Below, piece by piece: positions 23,353 through 32,585 of a stretch of DNA of 64,000 nucleotides (positions are counted from its first letter, which is position 1; each line of letters opens with the position of its first letter). The position numbers and the translations under genes were made by a program. This DNA is from Streptomyces sp. 71268. GTDB lineage: Bacteria; Actinomycetota; Actinomycetes; Streptomycetales; Streptomycetaceae. The DNA lies in the NCBI RefSeq assembly GCF_029392895.1, contig NZ_CP114200.1, positions 5,462,501 to 5,526,500 of the forward strand. Direction: 5' to 3'. A model generated the notes under the pieces. The model did no database searches and was not told the origin of the DNA. It saw only the letters and a program-made list of their open reading frames with translations.

Positions 23353-26300
23353 ATGCAGACCAAGCTGGACGAAGCCAAGGCCGAGCTGCTCGAACGGGCC
23401 GCCCGGGTCGCTGAGCAGAGCCCTGCCCATACACAGCAACCGGAGCGAGGGCTCGATCCAAAGACCCTTCGCGCGTACCTCCAGCGCTACTACCTGCATA
23501 CGGCGCCCGAGGACCTCAGTGGCCGGGACCCGGTCGACGTCTTCGGTGCCGCGCTCTCCCACTACCGGCTGGCGCAGACGCGCCCGCAGGGCACCGCGAA
23601 CGTGCGCGTGCACACGCCCACCGTCGAGGAGAACGGCTGGACGTGCAGCCACTCCGTGGTGGAGGTCGTCACGGACGACATGCCGTTCCTGGTGGACTCC
23701 GTCACCAACGAGCTGTCCCGGCAGGGACGCGGCATCCACGTCGTCATCCACCCGCAGATCGTGGTGCGCCGCGATGTGACCGGCAAGCTCCTCGAGGTGC
23801 TCGGCTCGCAGCGCGAGGCGCCCGGCATCACGCTGGCCACCGGGCCCAACGTGGTCGGCGGGACGGCCGCCGGCATGGCCGCCGCCACCATGACGCTGCC
23901 CCCCGGTGACCTGCCGCACGACGCGGTCACCGAGTCGTGGATCCACGTGGAGATCGACCGCGAGACCGACCGCGGCGACCTCAAGCAGATGACCGCCGAC
24001 CTGCGGCGCGTCCTGTCCGACGTGCGCGAGGCCGTCGAGGACTGGACGAAGATGCGCGACTCCGCGCTGCGCATCGCCGACGAGCTGCCGGACGAGCCCA
24101 CCGCGAGCGACCTGCGCGAGCAGGAGGTGGAGGAGGCGCAGGAGCTGCTGCGCTGGCTGGCCGCCGACCACTTCACGTTCCTGGGCTACCGCGAGTACGA
24201 GCTGACGGCCGCGCCCGGCGACGAGGGCGTCGACGAGGACGTCCTCACCGCCATCCCCGGCACCGGCCTCGGCATCCTGCGCTCCGACCCCACGCACGCC
24301 GCCGACGGCAACCACGCCGCGCCCGGCGACGGCCGTCCCGGCTCGCCCTCGTTCAACCGGCTGCCCGCCGACGCCCGCGCCAAGGCCCGCGAGCACAAGC
24401 TGCTCATCCTCACCAAGGCCAACAGCCGCGCTACCGTGCACCGGCCCTCCTATCTCGACTACGTCGGCGTCAAGAAGTTCGACGCGGACGGCAACGTGGT
24501 CGGTGAGCGCCGCTTCCTCGGCCTGTTCTCGTCGGCCGCGTACACCGAGTCGGTGCGCCGGGTGCCGGTCATCCGGCGCAAGGTCGCCGAGGTGCTGTCC
24601 ACCGCCGGCTTCACGCCGCAGAGCCACGACGGCCGCGACCTGCTCCAGATCCTGGAGACCTACCCGCGCGACGAGCTGTTCCAGACCCCGGTCGACCAGC
24701 TCCGCTCCATCACCACCTCGGTCCTCTACCTCCAGGAGCGGCGCCGGCTGCGGCTGTTCCTGCGCCAGGACGAGTACGGCCGCTACTACTCGGCCCTGGT
24801 CTACCTGCCGCGCGACCGCTACACCACCGGCGTCCGGCTGCGGCTGATCGACATCCTCAAGGAGGAGCTGGGCGGCACCAGCGTCGACTTCACGGCCTGG
24901 AACACCGAGTCGATCCTCTCCCGGCTGCACTTCGTCATCCGCGTCGCGCCCGGCGCCACGCTGGCCGACCTGACCGACGCCGACGCCGACCGCATCGAGG
25001 CCCGGCTCGTGGAGGCCGCCCGCTCCTGGGCCGACGGCTTCGCCGAGGCGCTGAGCGCCGAGGTCGGCGAGGAGCACGCCGCCGAACTCCTGCGCCGCTA
25101 CGCCAACGCCTTCCCCGAGGGCTACAAGGCCGACCACACCCCGCGCGCCGCCGTCTCCGACCTCCAGCACCTGGAGCGGCTGACCGCGCCGGGCGGCGAG
25201 CGCGAGTTCGCGCTCAGCCTGTACGAGCCGGTCGGCGCCGGCCCAGGCGAGCGCCGGTTCAAGATCTACCGCAGCGGCGGCCAGGTCTCCCTGTCGGCCG
25301 TGCTGCCCGTGCTCCAGCGGCTCGGCGTCGAGGTCGTCGACGAGCGCCCGTACGAGCTGCGCAGCTCCGACGGGTCCACCGCCTGGATCTACGACTTCGG
25401 GTTGCGGATGCCCGACCGGGTCGAGGGCGACGACGCGCGCGAGCGCTTCCAGAACGCCTTCGCCGCCGTGTGGACCGGCCAGGCCGAGAACGACAACTTC
25501 AACGAGCTGGTGCTCAGCGCCGGGCTCGACTGGCGGCAGGCGATGGTGCTGCGCGCCTACGCCAAGTACCTGCGGCAGGCCGGCTCCACCTTCAGCCAGT
25601 CGTACATGGAGGACACCCTCCGCAACAACGTGCACACCACCCGGCTCCTGGTGAACCTCTTCGAGGCCCGGATGGCCCCGCACCGGCAGCGGGCCGGCCT
25701 GGAGCTGACCGACGCGCTGCTGGAGGAGCTGGACGCCGCGCTCGACCTGGTCGCCAGCCTGGACGAGGACCGCATCCTGCGCGCCTTCCTCACCCTCATC
25801 AAGGCGACGCTGCGGACCAACCACTTCCAGCGGACCACCTCGGGTGAGCCGCACAGCTACCTGTCGATCAAGCTCGACCCGCAGGCCATCCCCGACCTGC
25901 CCGCGCCGCGCCCGGCGTACGAGGTCTGGGTGTACTCGCCCCGCGTCGAGGGCGTCCACCTGCGGTTCGGCAAGGTCGCGCGCGGCGGGCTGCGCTGGTC
26001 CGACCGGCGTGAGGACTTCCGTACGGAGATCCTCGGCCTGGTCAAGGCGCAGATGGTCAAGAACACCGTCATCGTGCCGGTCGGCGCCAAGGGTGGCTTC
26101 GTCGGCAAGCGGCTGCCCGATCCGTCGGTGGACCGCGACGCGTGGCTGGCCGAGGGCATCGCCTGCTACAAGATCTTCATCTCCGGGCTGCTCGACATCA
26201 CCGACAACCTGGTCGGCGGGCAGGTCGTGCACCCCGAGGGCGTCGTACGGCACGACGAGGACGACACGTACCTGGTGGTCGCGGCCGACAAGGGCACCGC

Positions 26301-28425
26301 GACGTTCTCCGACATCGCCAACGAGGTCGCCGTCGACTACGGCTTCTGGCTCGGCGACGCCTTCGCCTCCGGCGGTTCGGCCGGCTACGACCACAAGGGC
26401 ATGGGCATCACCGCGCGCGGCGCCTGGGAGTCGGTCAAGCGGCACTTCCGCGAGCTGGGCCACGACACCCAGACCGAGGACTTCACCGTCGTCGGCGTCG
26501 GCGACATGTCCGGCGACGTCTTCGGCAACGGCATGCTGCTCAGCGAGCACATCCGACTGGTGGCCGCCTTCGACCACCGGCACATCTTCCTCGACCCGAA
26601 CCCGGACGCGGCCGTCTCCTACGCCGAGCGCCGCCGCCTGTTCGAGCTGCCGCGCTCCTCGTGGGCCGACTACGACAGCTCGCTGCTTTCCACGGGCGGC
26701 GGCATCCACCCGCGCAGCGCCAAGTCGATCCCGATCAACGCCCAGGTGCGGGCGGCCCTCGGCATCGCGGCCGGTGTCACCAAGCTGACCCCGGCCGAGC
26801 TGATGAAGGCGATCCTGCAGGCCCCCGTCGACCTGCTGTGGAACGGTGGCATCGGCACGTACGTGAAGTCCTCGCTCGAATCGCACGCGGACGTGGGCGA
26901 CAAGGCCAACGACGCGATCCGGGTGGACGGCCAGGACCTGCGGGCCAAGGTCGTCGGCGAGGGCGGCAACCTGGGTCTGACCCAGCTCGGCCGGATCGAG
27001 TTCGCCAGCGTCGGCGGACCCCGCGACGCCGACGGCCAGGGCACCGGCGGCCGGATCAACACCGACGCGATCGACAACAGCGCCGGTGTGGACACCTCGG
27101 ACCACGAGGTCAACATCAAGATCCTGCTCAACTCGGTGGTGGCCGACGGCGACCTGACCGTCAAGCAGCGCAACAAGCTGCTCGCCGAGATGACCGACGA
27201 GGTCGGCGCCCTGGTGCTGCGGAACAACTACGCGCAGAACACCGCGCTGGCCAACGCCGTCGCCCAGGCGCCCAGCCTGCTCCACGCGCACCAGCGCTTC
27301 ATGCGCCGGCTCGGCCGCGAGGGCCAGCTCGACCGGCAGCTCGAGTTCCTGCCGAGCGACCGGCAGATCCGCGAGCGGCTGGCCTCCTCGCGTGGCCTGA
27401 CCCAGCCCGAGCTGGCCGTGATCCTCGCGTACATCAAGATCACGGTGGCCGACGAGCTGGTCTCCACCGACCTGCCGGACGACCCGTACCTGCAACGGCT
27501 GCTGCACGCCTACTTCCCGCAGCCGCTGCGCGAGCGGTTCGCCGAGCAGATCGACGCGCACGCGCTGCGCCGCGAGATCATCACGACCGTGCTGGTCAAC
27601 GACACGGTCAACACGGGTGGCTCGACCTTCCTGCACCGGATGCGCGAGGAGACCGGCGCCTCCACCGAGGAAGTCGTCCGCGCGCAGACCGCGGGCCGGG
27701 AGATCTTCGGGCTCGCCGGGGTGTGGGACGAGGTCGAGGCGCTGGACAACGTGGTCGCGGCCGACGTGCAGACCCGCGTCCGACTGCACTCGCGCCGGCT
27801 GGTCGAGCGCGGCACCCGCTGGCTGCTCAACAACCGGCCGCAGCCGCTGGAGCTGGCCGAGACCATCGCCTTCTTCAGCGAGCGGGTCGCCACCGTCTGG
27901 GCCGCCCTGCCGAAGCTGCTGCGCGGCGCCGACCTGGAGTGGTACCAGGGCATCAACGAGGAACTCATCCAGGCGGGCGTGCCGGAGGAGCTGGCGTCGC
28001 GGGTGGCGAGCTTCTCGTCCGCCTTCCCGACGCTGGACATCGTCGCCATCGCGGACCGCACCGGCAAGGACCCGCTGGCCGTCGCGGAGGTCTACTACGA
28101 CCTCGGGGACCGGCTGCGGATCACCCAGCTCATGGACCGGATCATCGAGCTGCCGCGGGCCGACCGCTGGCAGTCCATGGCCCGCGCCTCCATCCGCGAG
28201 GACCTGTACGCGGCGCACGCGGCGCTCACCTCCGACATCCTCTCGGTGGGCGACGGCAACTCCACGCCGGAGCAGCGGTTCAAGGCGTGGGAGGAGAAGA
28301 ACGCGGCGCTGCTCGGCCGGGCGCGCTCCACGCTTGAGGAGATCCACGGGTCGGACGCGTTCGACCTGGCCAACCTGTCGGTGGCCATGCGGACCATGCG
28401 CACGCTGCTGCGTTCGCACGGCTGA
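23353..28425 (+). CDS. gdh: NAD-specific glutamate dehydrogenase, large (GDH180 class)
   Basis: A 1,690-aa enzyme that oxidatively deaminates glutamate to 2-oxoglutarate with NAD+, supporting glutamate catabolism. The roughly 180-kDa class (Bac_GDH) was first described in Streptomyces clavuligerus. The N-terminal third holds ACT-like regulatory domains (DDMPFLVDSVTNEL near 110). The catalytic core has RGGLRWSDRREDFRTE (about 877-892), the active-site lysine region VGAKGGFVGKR (about 910-920) and GDMSGDVFGNGM. The start is MQTKLDE at 23353. The stop falls in a GGCTGA hexanucleotide repeat giving four in-frame stops, followed by an 18-bp terminator. Confidence 0.95.
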   Translation: MQTKLDEAKAELLERAARVAEQSPAHTQQPERGLDPKTLRAYLQRYYLHTAPEDLSGRDPVDVFGAALSHYRLAQTRPQGTANVRVHTPTVEENGWTCSHSVVEVVTDDMPFLVDSVTNELSRQGRGIHVVIHPQIVVRRDVTGKLLEVLGSQREAPGITLATGPNVVGGTAAGMAAATMTLPPGDLPHDAVTESWIHVEIDRETDRGDLKQMTADLRRVLSDVREAVEDWTKMRDSALRIADELPDEPTASDLREQEVEEAQELLRWLAADHFTFLGYREYELTAAPGDEGVDEDVLTAIPGTGLGILRSDPTHAADGNHAAPGDGRPGSPSFNRLPADARAKAREHKLLILTKANSRATVHRPSYLDYVGVKKFDADGNVVGERRFLGLFSSAAYTESVRRVPVIRRKVAEVLSTAGFTPQSHDGRDLLQILETYPRDELFQTPVDQLRSITTSVLYLQERRRLRLFLRQDEYGRYYSALVYLPRDRYTTGVRLRLIDILKEELGGTSVDFTAWNTESILSRLHFVIRVAPGATLADLTDADADRIEARLVEAARSWADGFAEALSAEVGEEHAAELLRRYANAFPEGYKADHTPRAAVSDLQHLERLTAPGGEREFALSLYEPVGAGPGERRFKIYRSGGQVSLSAVLPVLQRLGVEVVDERPYELRSSDGSTAWIYDFGLRMPDRVEGDDARERFQNAFAAVWTGQAENDNFNELVLSAGLDWRQAMVLRAYAKYLRQAGSTFSQSYMEDTLRNNVHTTRLLVNLFEARMAPHRQRAGLELTDALLEELDAALDLVASLDEDRILRAFLTLIKATLRTNHFQRTTSGEPHSYLSIKLDPQAIPDLPAPRPAYEVWVYSPRVEGVHLRFGKVARGGLRWSDRREDFRTEILGLVKAQMVKNTVIVPVGAKGGFVGKRLPDPSVDRDAWLAEGIACYKIFISGLLDITDNLVGGQVVHPEGVVRHDEDDTYLVVAADKGTATFSDIANEVAVDYGFWLGDAFASGGSAGYDHKGMGITARGAWESVKRHFRELGHDTQTEDFTVVGVGDMSGDVFGNGMLLSEHIRLVAAFDHRHIFLDPNPDAAVSYAERRRLFELPRSSWADYDSSLLSTGGGIHPRSAKSIPINAQVRAALGIAAGVTKLTPAELMKAILQAPVDLLWNGGIGTYVKSSLESHADVGDKANDAIRVDGQDLRAKVVGEGGNLGLTQLGRIEFASVGGPRDADGQGTGGRINTDAIDNSAGVDTSDHEVNIKILLNSVVADGDLTVKQRNKLLAEMTDEVGALVLRNNYAQNTALANAVAQAPSLLHAHQRFMRRLGREGQLDRQLEFLPSDRQIRERLASSRGLTQPELAVILAYIKITVADELVSTDLPDDPYLQRLLHAYFPQPLRERFAEQIDAHALRREIITTVLVNDTVNTGGSTFLHRMREETGASTEEVVRAQTAGREIFGLAGVWDEVEALDNVVAADVQTRVRLHSRRLVERGTRWLLNNRPQPLELAETIAFFSERVATVWAALPKLLRGADLEWYQGINEELIQAGVPEELASRVASFSSAFPTLDIVAIADRTGKDPLAVAEVYYDLGDRLRITQLMDRIIELPRADRWQSMARASIREDLYAAHAALTSDILSVGDGNSTPEQRFKAWEEKNAALLGRARSTLEEIHGSDAFDLANLSVAMRTMRTLLRSHG

Positions 28426-28443
28426 GGCTGAGGCTGAGGCTGA
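28420..28443 (+). repeat. GGCTGA x4 microsatellite at the gdh stop codon
   Basis: Four head-to-tail GGCTGA units, read in the gdh frame as Gly-stop four times (TGA at 28423, 28429, 28435 and 28441). Confidence 0.95.
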
Positions 28444-28488
28444 CGGTCGGCGGTAGCCAGTAGGCGGTAAGCGCCACGGCAAGCGGTG

Positions 28489-28527
28489 GCCGAGGGGCGG
28501 TACGGGATTCCCGTACCGCCCCTCGGC
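28489..28527 (+). terminator. gdh terminator
   Basis: An 18-bp perfect stem (28489-28506 with 28510-28527) with loop ATT. It lies between gdh and the convergent sigma-factor gene, so it is probably bidirectional. Confidence 0.88.
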
Positions 28528-28564
28528 GCGTTCCGCCCGCGCCCGCGGGCCCGTACCGCCGGTG

Positions 28565-29470
28565 CTACGCCTCCGGCGCCTCGGGCCGGTCGACGCGCAG
28601 CGCCGCCACGTCCAGGTGCTGGAGGCGGGCCGGGTCCGCGAGGATGTCGATGCGCCGCACCAGGCCGTCCCGGACGGTGAAGCTGAGCAGCGAGCGCGGC
28701 ACGCCGTCGACCAGCGAGACCGTCCCCGCCAACCCGTTGACCAGCACCGGTACCGCGTACCCCGCGGCGCGCGAGAACGTGAGGGCCTGCCCGGCGACCG
28801 CCGCCGCGCCGTGCGTCTCGCGGACGCCGGCCGTGGCGCCGAGGTCGACGCGGAGCACGGTGTCCGGCGCGAGCAGCGCCACCAGCGCGTCGAACTCGCC
28901 GCCGCGCGCGGCGGCGAGGAAGGCGTCCACCACCGTGCGCTGCCGGGTCAGGTCAGGTTCGGGCGCGAGGTCGCTGCCGCGCACCCGGCGCCTGGCCCGG
29001 CTCGCGAGCTGCCGCGCGGCCGCCGGCGTACGCTCCACCAGCGGCGCGATCTCGTCGAACGGCACCCCGAACATGTCGTGCAGCACGAACGCCAGCCGCT
29101 CGGCCGGGGCCAGCGTGTCCAGGACGACGAGCAGCGCGAGCCCCACCGCGTCCGCGAGCAGCGCCTCGTGCTCCGGGTCGATGCCGCCCGCGCCGTCCAC
29201 CACCGGATCGGGGGCGGACTGCCCCTCCAACGGCTGCTCGCGCCGCGCCGTGCGGGCCCGCAGCATGTCGAGGCAGACCCGGGCCACCACGGTCGTCAGC
29301 CAGCCACCGAGGTTGTCCACCCCGTCCGCCCCGGACCGCTGGAGCCGCAGCCAGGTCTCCTGCACGGCGTCGTCCGACTCGCTGAGCGAGCCCAGCATCC
29401 GGTAGGCCACCGCCCGCAGCCGGGGCCGCTCGGCCTCGAAGCGCCGCGCCAGGCGTTCACGTTCGTCCAT
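28565..29470 (-). CDS. ECF sigma factor with C-terminal SnoaL-like domain (SigJ/ECF41-type)
   Basis: A 301-aa protein. Sigma-2 (about 8-75) has FEAERPRLRAVAYRMLGSLSESDDAVQETWLR; sigma-4 (about 120-165) has LDTLAPAERLAFVLHDMFGVPFDEIA. The last roughly 120 residues form an NTF2/SnoaL-like domain (TVVDAFLAAARGGEFDALVALLAPD through VRRIDILADPARL). In ECF41-type sigma factors this tail controls activity instead of an anti-sigma factor. Those genes usually sit next to an oxidoreductase or carboxymuconolactone-decarboxylase-like gene; none is adjacent here. ATG 29470 has GGGAG upstream. Confidence 0.9.
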   Translation of the reverse strand: MDERERLARRFEAERPRLRAVAYRMLGSLSESDDAVQETWLRLQRSGADGVDNLGGWLTTVVARVCLDMLRARTARREQPLEGQSAPDPVVDGAGGIDPEHEALLADAVGLALLVVLDTLAPAERLAFVLHDMFGVPFDEIAPLVERTPAAARQLASRARRRVRGSDLAPEPDLTRQRTVVDAFLAAARGGEFDALVALLAPDTVLRVDLGATAGVRETHGAAAVAGQALTFSRAAGYAVPVLVNGLAGTVSLVDGVPRSLLSFTVRDGLVRRIDILADPARLQHLDVAALRVDRPEAPEA

Positions 29471-29568
29471 CGGTCACATCTCCCGTCCCGTTCCGTCAGG
29501 GGTATGACGGAATCGGCGCGGCGAGTGTGACAGGGCGCGCCCGCCCGCGCCGGCTCGGGCCGCCAGGG

Positions 29569-30066
29569 CTAGCTGAAGACCTGGGCCAGGAACGCCTCGG
29601 TGTTGCCGACCAGGCGGTCGATCTGCTCCTGGAGGGTGAGCGACTCCTCGAAGCGCTGGGCGAGCTCCAGCTTCTTCTTGCCCCGCACGTACAGCGAGCA
29701 GGCCAGGTCGCCGCAGATGTACGCGCCCACCGTGTTCCCCTGGCGGCCGGCCGCGCCGGCCTTGCGGGCGGCCAGCAGGGTGACCCCGGAGCCGGGGTGC
29801 GAGGTCAGGCACAGGGTGCACAGGTTGGTCTTGGTCAGGCTCTTGCGCGGGCCCTGCGGGACGCGCAGCGTGACCCCGGTGAGCCGGCCCTCGTACGGCA
29901 TGACCAGGTAGCTGCGGTCCGGGGCGCCCGGGTCGCGCCAGCCCAGGAAGTCCAGGTCTTCCCAGGGCTGCTCGGCCAGGTTCCGGGGCAGGTTCAGCCG
30001 GCTGGCCTCTCCCTTGGAACAGTTGACGAAGGAGGCTCGAATCTCTTTTTCACCGACCGCAAGCAT
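29569..30066 (-). CDS. FBP-type treble-clef zinc-finger protein (FusB-like, EF-G binding)
   Basis: A 165-aa protein with the FBP C-terminal zinc finger: Cys83-x2-Cys86 (NLCTLCLTSHPG) and Cys118-x4-Cys123 (YICGDLACSLYVRGKKK). Relatives of this fold (FusB/FusC) bind elongation factor G and release it from stalled ribosomes; in actinomycetes the role is unproven. The N-terminal half is conserved too (EKEIRASFVNCSKGEASRL, DLDFLGWRDP). The ATG at 30066 fits this; an in-frame ATG at 30108 would add 14 residues. Neither has a strong Shine-Dalgarno. It lies downstream of the ABC operon but behind a terminator. Confidence 0.82.
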   Translation of the reverse strand: MLAVGEKEIRASFVNCSKGEASRLNLPRNLAEQPWEDLDFLGWRDPGAPDRSYLVMPYEGRLTGVTLRVPQGPRKSLTKTNLCTLCLTSHPGSGVTLLAARKAGAAGRQGNTVGAYICGDLACSLYVRGKKKLELAQRFEESLTLQEQIDRLVGNTEAFLAQVFS

Positions 30067-30132
30067 GTACGCGAAACTAACAGCGGCCCAGTCGCACTGT
30101 CGCACCATTTACGCCCCTGACCAGGCGCGGGC

Positions 30133-30160
30133 CGGCCCCGGGCGCTGCCGCCCGGGGCCG
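30133..30160 (-). terminator. Terminator of the ABC transporter operon
   Basis: CGGCCCCGGGCG (30133-30144) and CGCCCGGGGCCG (30149-30160), a 12-bp perfect stem with a 4-nt loop, 41 nt beyond the stop of the second permease. Confidence 0.82.
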
Positions 30161-30201
30161 CGTGGCGCCGCGCGAGGGCGCCCGGGAACCGCGTTCGCCG
30201 G

Positions 30202-31083
30202 CTACTTCACGGCCCCCGCCATGACGCCCGAGACGAACTGTCGCTGGAAGGCGAAGAACACGGCCAGCGGGATGACCATCGAGATGAAGGCGCCGGGCCC
30301 GAGCACGTCCAGGTTGTTGCTGAACTGGCGGGCCTGCTGCTGGAGGGCGACCGTGATGGGCGGGTTGCCGCTGTCGGCGAAGATCAGGGCCACCAGCATG
30401 TCGTTCCACACCCACAGGAACTGGAAGATGGCCAGCGAGGCGACGGCCGGGCCGGCCAGCGGCAGCACCACGCGGAAGAACAGCCGCAGCTCGCCGGCGC
30501 CGTCCAGGCGGGCCGCCTCAAGCAGCTCGCGGGGGATCTCCGCGAAGAAGTTGTGCAGCAGGAAGACCGCGAACGGCAGCCCGAAGGCGGTGTGGAAGAG
30601 CACCACGCCGGTGGTGGTCTGGAAGATGCCGATCTCGCCGAACAGCTTGGACACCGGGATCAGCGCCACCTGCACCGGCACCACCAGCAGCCCCACCACG
30701 ACCAGGAACCACCAGTCGCGGCCGGGGAAGTCCATGCACGCGAAGGCGTAACCGGCCAGCGCGCCGACGAGCACCACCAGGGCGGTGGCCGGGATGGTGA
30801 TCAGCGCGGTGGTCAGCAGCGAGTCGGTGACCACCTCGTTGTGCAGGAGCTGGTCGTAGCCGTCCAGGGTGAGCTGCGAGGGGTCGGTGAAGACCTTCCA
30901 CCAGCCGGTCAGGTCCGCCTCCGCCGGGTCGCGCAGCGAGGACAGCAGCAGCCCGGCGGTGGGCGTGAGCCACAGCAGCCCGACGACGACGAGGAAGAAC
31001 CGCATCCCCGCGCCCCCGGCCCGGGCCGCGACGCGGGTGGCGAGCGACTGCTTGGCCCGTACGACGGATTCCGTACTGGTCAT
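30202..31083 (-). CDS. Sugar-type ABC transporter permease (MalG-like)
   Basis: A 293-aa inner-membrane subunit with six predicted helices, the first at about 27-47. The EAA loop is ELLEAARLDGAGELRLFFRVVLPLAGP, the coupling segment for the ATPase. Length and topology match carbohydrate-uptake (CUT1) second permeases. Its ATG overlaps the stop of the upstream permease (ATGA at 31080-31083), which indicates translational coupling. The substrate is unknown. No ATPase gene is present; streptomycetes often serve several such importers with the shared MsiK ATPase (established for other systems, inferred here). Confidence 0.92.
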   Translation of the reverse strand: MTSTESVVRAKQSLATRVAARAGGAGMRFFLVVVGLLWLTPTAGLLLSSLRDPAEADLTGWWKVFTDPSQLTLDGYDQLLHNEVVTDSLLTTALITIPATALVVLVGALAGYAFACMDFPGRDWWFLVVVGLLVVPVQVALIPVSKLFGEIGIFQTTTGVVLFHTAFGLPFAVFLLHNFFAEIPRELLEAARLDGAGELRLFFRVVLPLAGPAVASLAIFQFLWVWNDMLVALIFADSGNPPITVALQQQARQFSNNLDVLGPGAFISMVIPLAVFFAFQRQFVSGVMAGAVK

Positions 31084-32564
31084 CGACGGCGCTCCCTTCG
31101 GATGCGGCGGACATTGACGTACATCAGCGGCAGCACCAGCAACAGCAGGAAGATGGCGATGGCGCTGCCGACGCCCTGGTTGACGTCGGTGCCGAAGGAG
31201 GACTTGTAGAGCTGGAGCGCCAGCACGTTGGCCTCGTCCTGGCTGGCGCCCGGCGCGATGATGTAGACGAGGTCGAAGATCTTCAGCACGTTGATCATCA
31301 GCGTGACGAGGACGACCCCGAGCACCGGCGCCAGCATCGGCACCGTGATCCGCCGAAAGACCTGCCACTCGTTCGCGCCGTCCATCCGCGCGGCCTCCAG
31401 CAGCTCGCGCGGCAGTCCGGCCAAGCCGGCGGCGATCAGCACCATCGCGAAGCCGGCCCACATCCACACGTACGAACCGATGATCGCCGGGGTCACGAGC
31501 GTGGGGCCGAGCCAGTCGACGCCGTTGTACGGGGCCTGGAAGTTGGAGCCGGGCAGCCGCAGCGTCGCCCCGTCGGCGGCCGCGGACAGTTCGAACGTGC
31601 CGTCGTCGCGGGTCTTCGCGGTGGCCACCACCGAGCCGTCCTTGACCGCCTGCACCTTGATGCCGGCCAGGCCCTCCTCGCCCGGGTCGATCTCGTTCGC
31701 GGTGCCCTTGCCGCCGCGCGTGAAGTCGCGCCACACGGTGCCGGTGACCTTGCCGTCGACCCGCTCGGCGCGCGCCGCCTCCGGCGCGCCGTCCACCTGG
31801 TCGCGTGGGATGCCGACCAGCGGGACGTGTACCGGGCTGCCGGCGCGCAGCGTCCTCGGGTCGCTGATCGTGCCGTCGGACGCCTCGGTCAGCGGCGACT
31901 GCCGGCCGGGGTTGGCCCGCTCGAAGGGGGCCGGCTCCGAGAAGGTGTCGTGCACGGTGACCCACAGCGCGTTGGCCACGCCCCGGTCGGGGTCCTGCTC
32001 GTACACCAGCCGGAAGATGATGCCCGCCGCGAGCATCGAGATCGCCATCGGCATGAAGACCAGCAGCTTGAAGGCGGTGCCCCAGCGGACGCGCTCGGTC
32101 AGTACGGCGAAGATCAGCCCGAGCGCGGTCGCCACCAGCGGCGCGACCACGATCCAGATGACGTTGTTGGTGACGGCCTGCTGTATCGCGTCGTCGGTGA
32201 ACATCTCCCGGAAGTTGTCCAGGCCGACGAAGTCCTTGTCCGCCGCGTCGAAGAAGCTGCGGCGCAGCGAGTAGACGATCGGGTAGACGACGAGCGCGCC
32301 CAGCAGCACCAGCGCGGGCAGCAGGAACAGCGCCGCCAGCCACGGGTTGCTGCCGGCCACGCCGCGCCGCGCGGATCGTCTGACGCCGCCGCGCGGCGCG
32401 GGCTTGCCGCCGCCCGCGCGCGTGGCGGAGGGAGCGGCGGTGGTCGGGTCCGGGGTGGGCGCGGCGGCGCCCGGCGTCGTCCCCGCGGCGCCCGCGGGGG
32501 TCTTCGGGGTGGACGAGCGGCGCGGGCCCGGCTGGGCTGCGCCGCCCGCTGGCGGGGTCGGCAT
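31080..32564 (-). CDS. Sugar-type ABC transporter permease (MalF-like) with extracellular SdrD-B-like insert
   Basis: A 494-aa permease, much longer than the usual ~300. The first ~70 residues are a cytoplasmic Pro/Ala/Thr-rich tail. Helices lie near 75-97, 137-156, 163-186, 358-382, 409-430 and 463-486, with the EAA motif ELLEAARMDGANEW at 387-400. Between helices 3 and 4 about 160 residues (195-350) are inserted on the extracellular side. Residues 271-336 (VTGTVWRDFTRGG, DPGEEGLAGIKVQAV, TRDDGTFEL) read as an SdrD-B/Cna-B-like beta-sandwich. MalF of E. coli has a different domain at the corresponding place that touches the binding protein. The pairing with the neighbouring permease and lipoprotein is clear. 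Confidence 0.9.
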   Translation of the reverse strand: MPTPPAGGAAQPGPRRSSTPKTPAGAAGTTPGAAAPTPDPTTAAPSATRAGGGKPAPRGGVRRSARRGVAGSNPWLAALFLLPALVLLGALVVYPIVYSLRRSFFDAADKDFVGLDNFREMFTDDAIQQAVTNNVIWIVVAPLVATALGLIFAVLTERVRWGTAFKLLVFMPMAISMLAAGIIFRLVYEQDPDRGVANALWVTVHDTFSEPAPFERANPGRQSPLTEASDGTISDPRTLRAGSPVHVPLVGIPRDQVDGAPEAARAERVDGKVTGTVWRDFTRGGKGTANEIDPGEEGLAGIKVQAVKDGSVVATAKTRDDGTFELSAAADGATLRLPGSNFQAPYNGVDWLGPTLVTPAIIGSYVWMWAGFAMVLIAAGLAGLPRELLEAARMDGANEWQVFRRITVPMLAPVLGVVLVTLMINVLKIFDLVYIIAPGASQDEANVLALQLYKSSFGTDVNQGVGSAIAIFLLLLVLPLMYVNVRRIRRERRR

Positions 32565-32585
32565 GGTGTGGGTCCCTCGGCCGGA

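Noticed and set aside
23230..28482. 1,750-aa open frame antisense to gdh
   Set aside because: High-GC codon bias keeps antisense frames open. The sense product has clear GDH motifs, while the antisense product is Val/Arg/Leu/His-rich with no domain.
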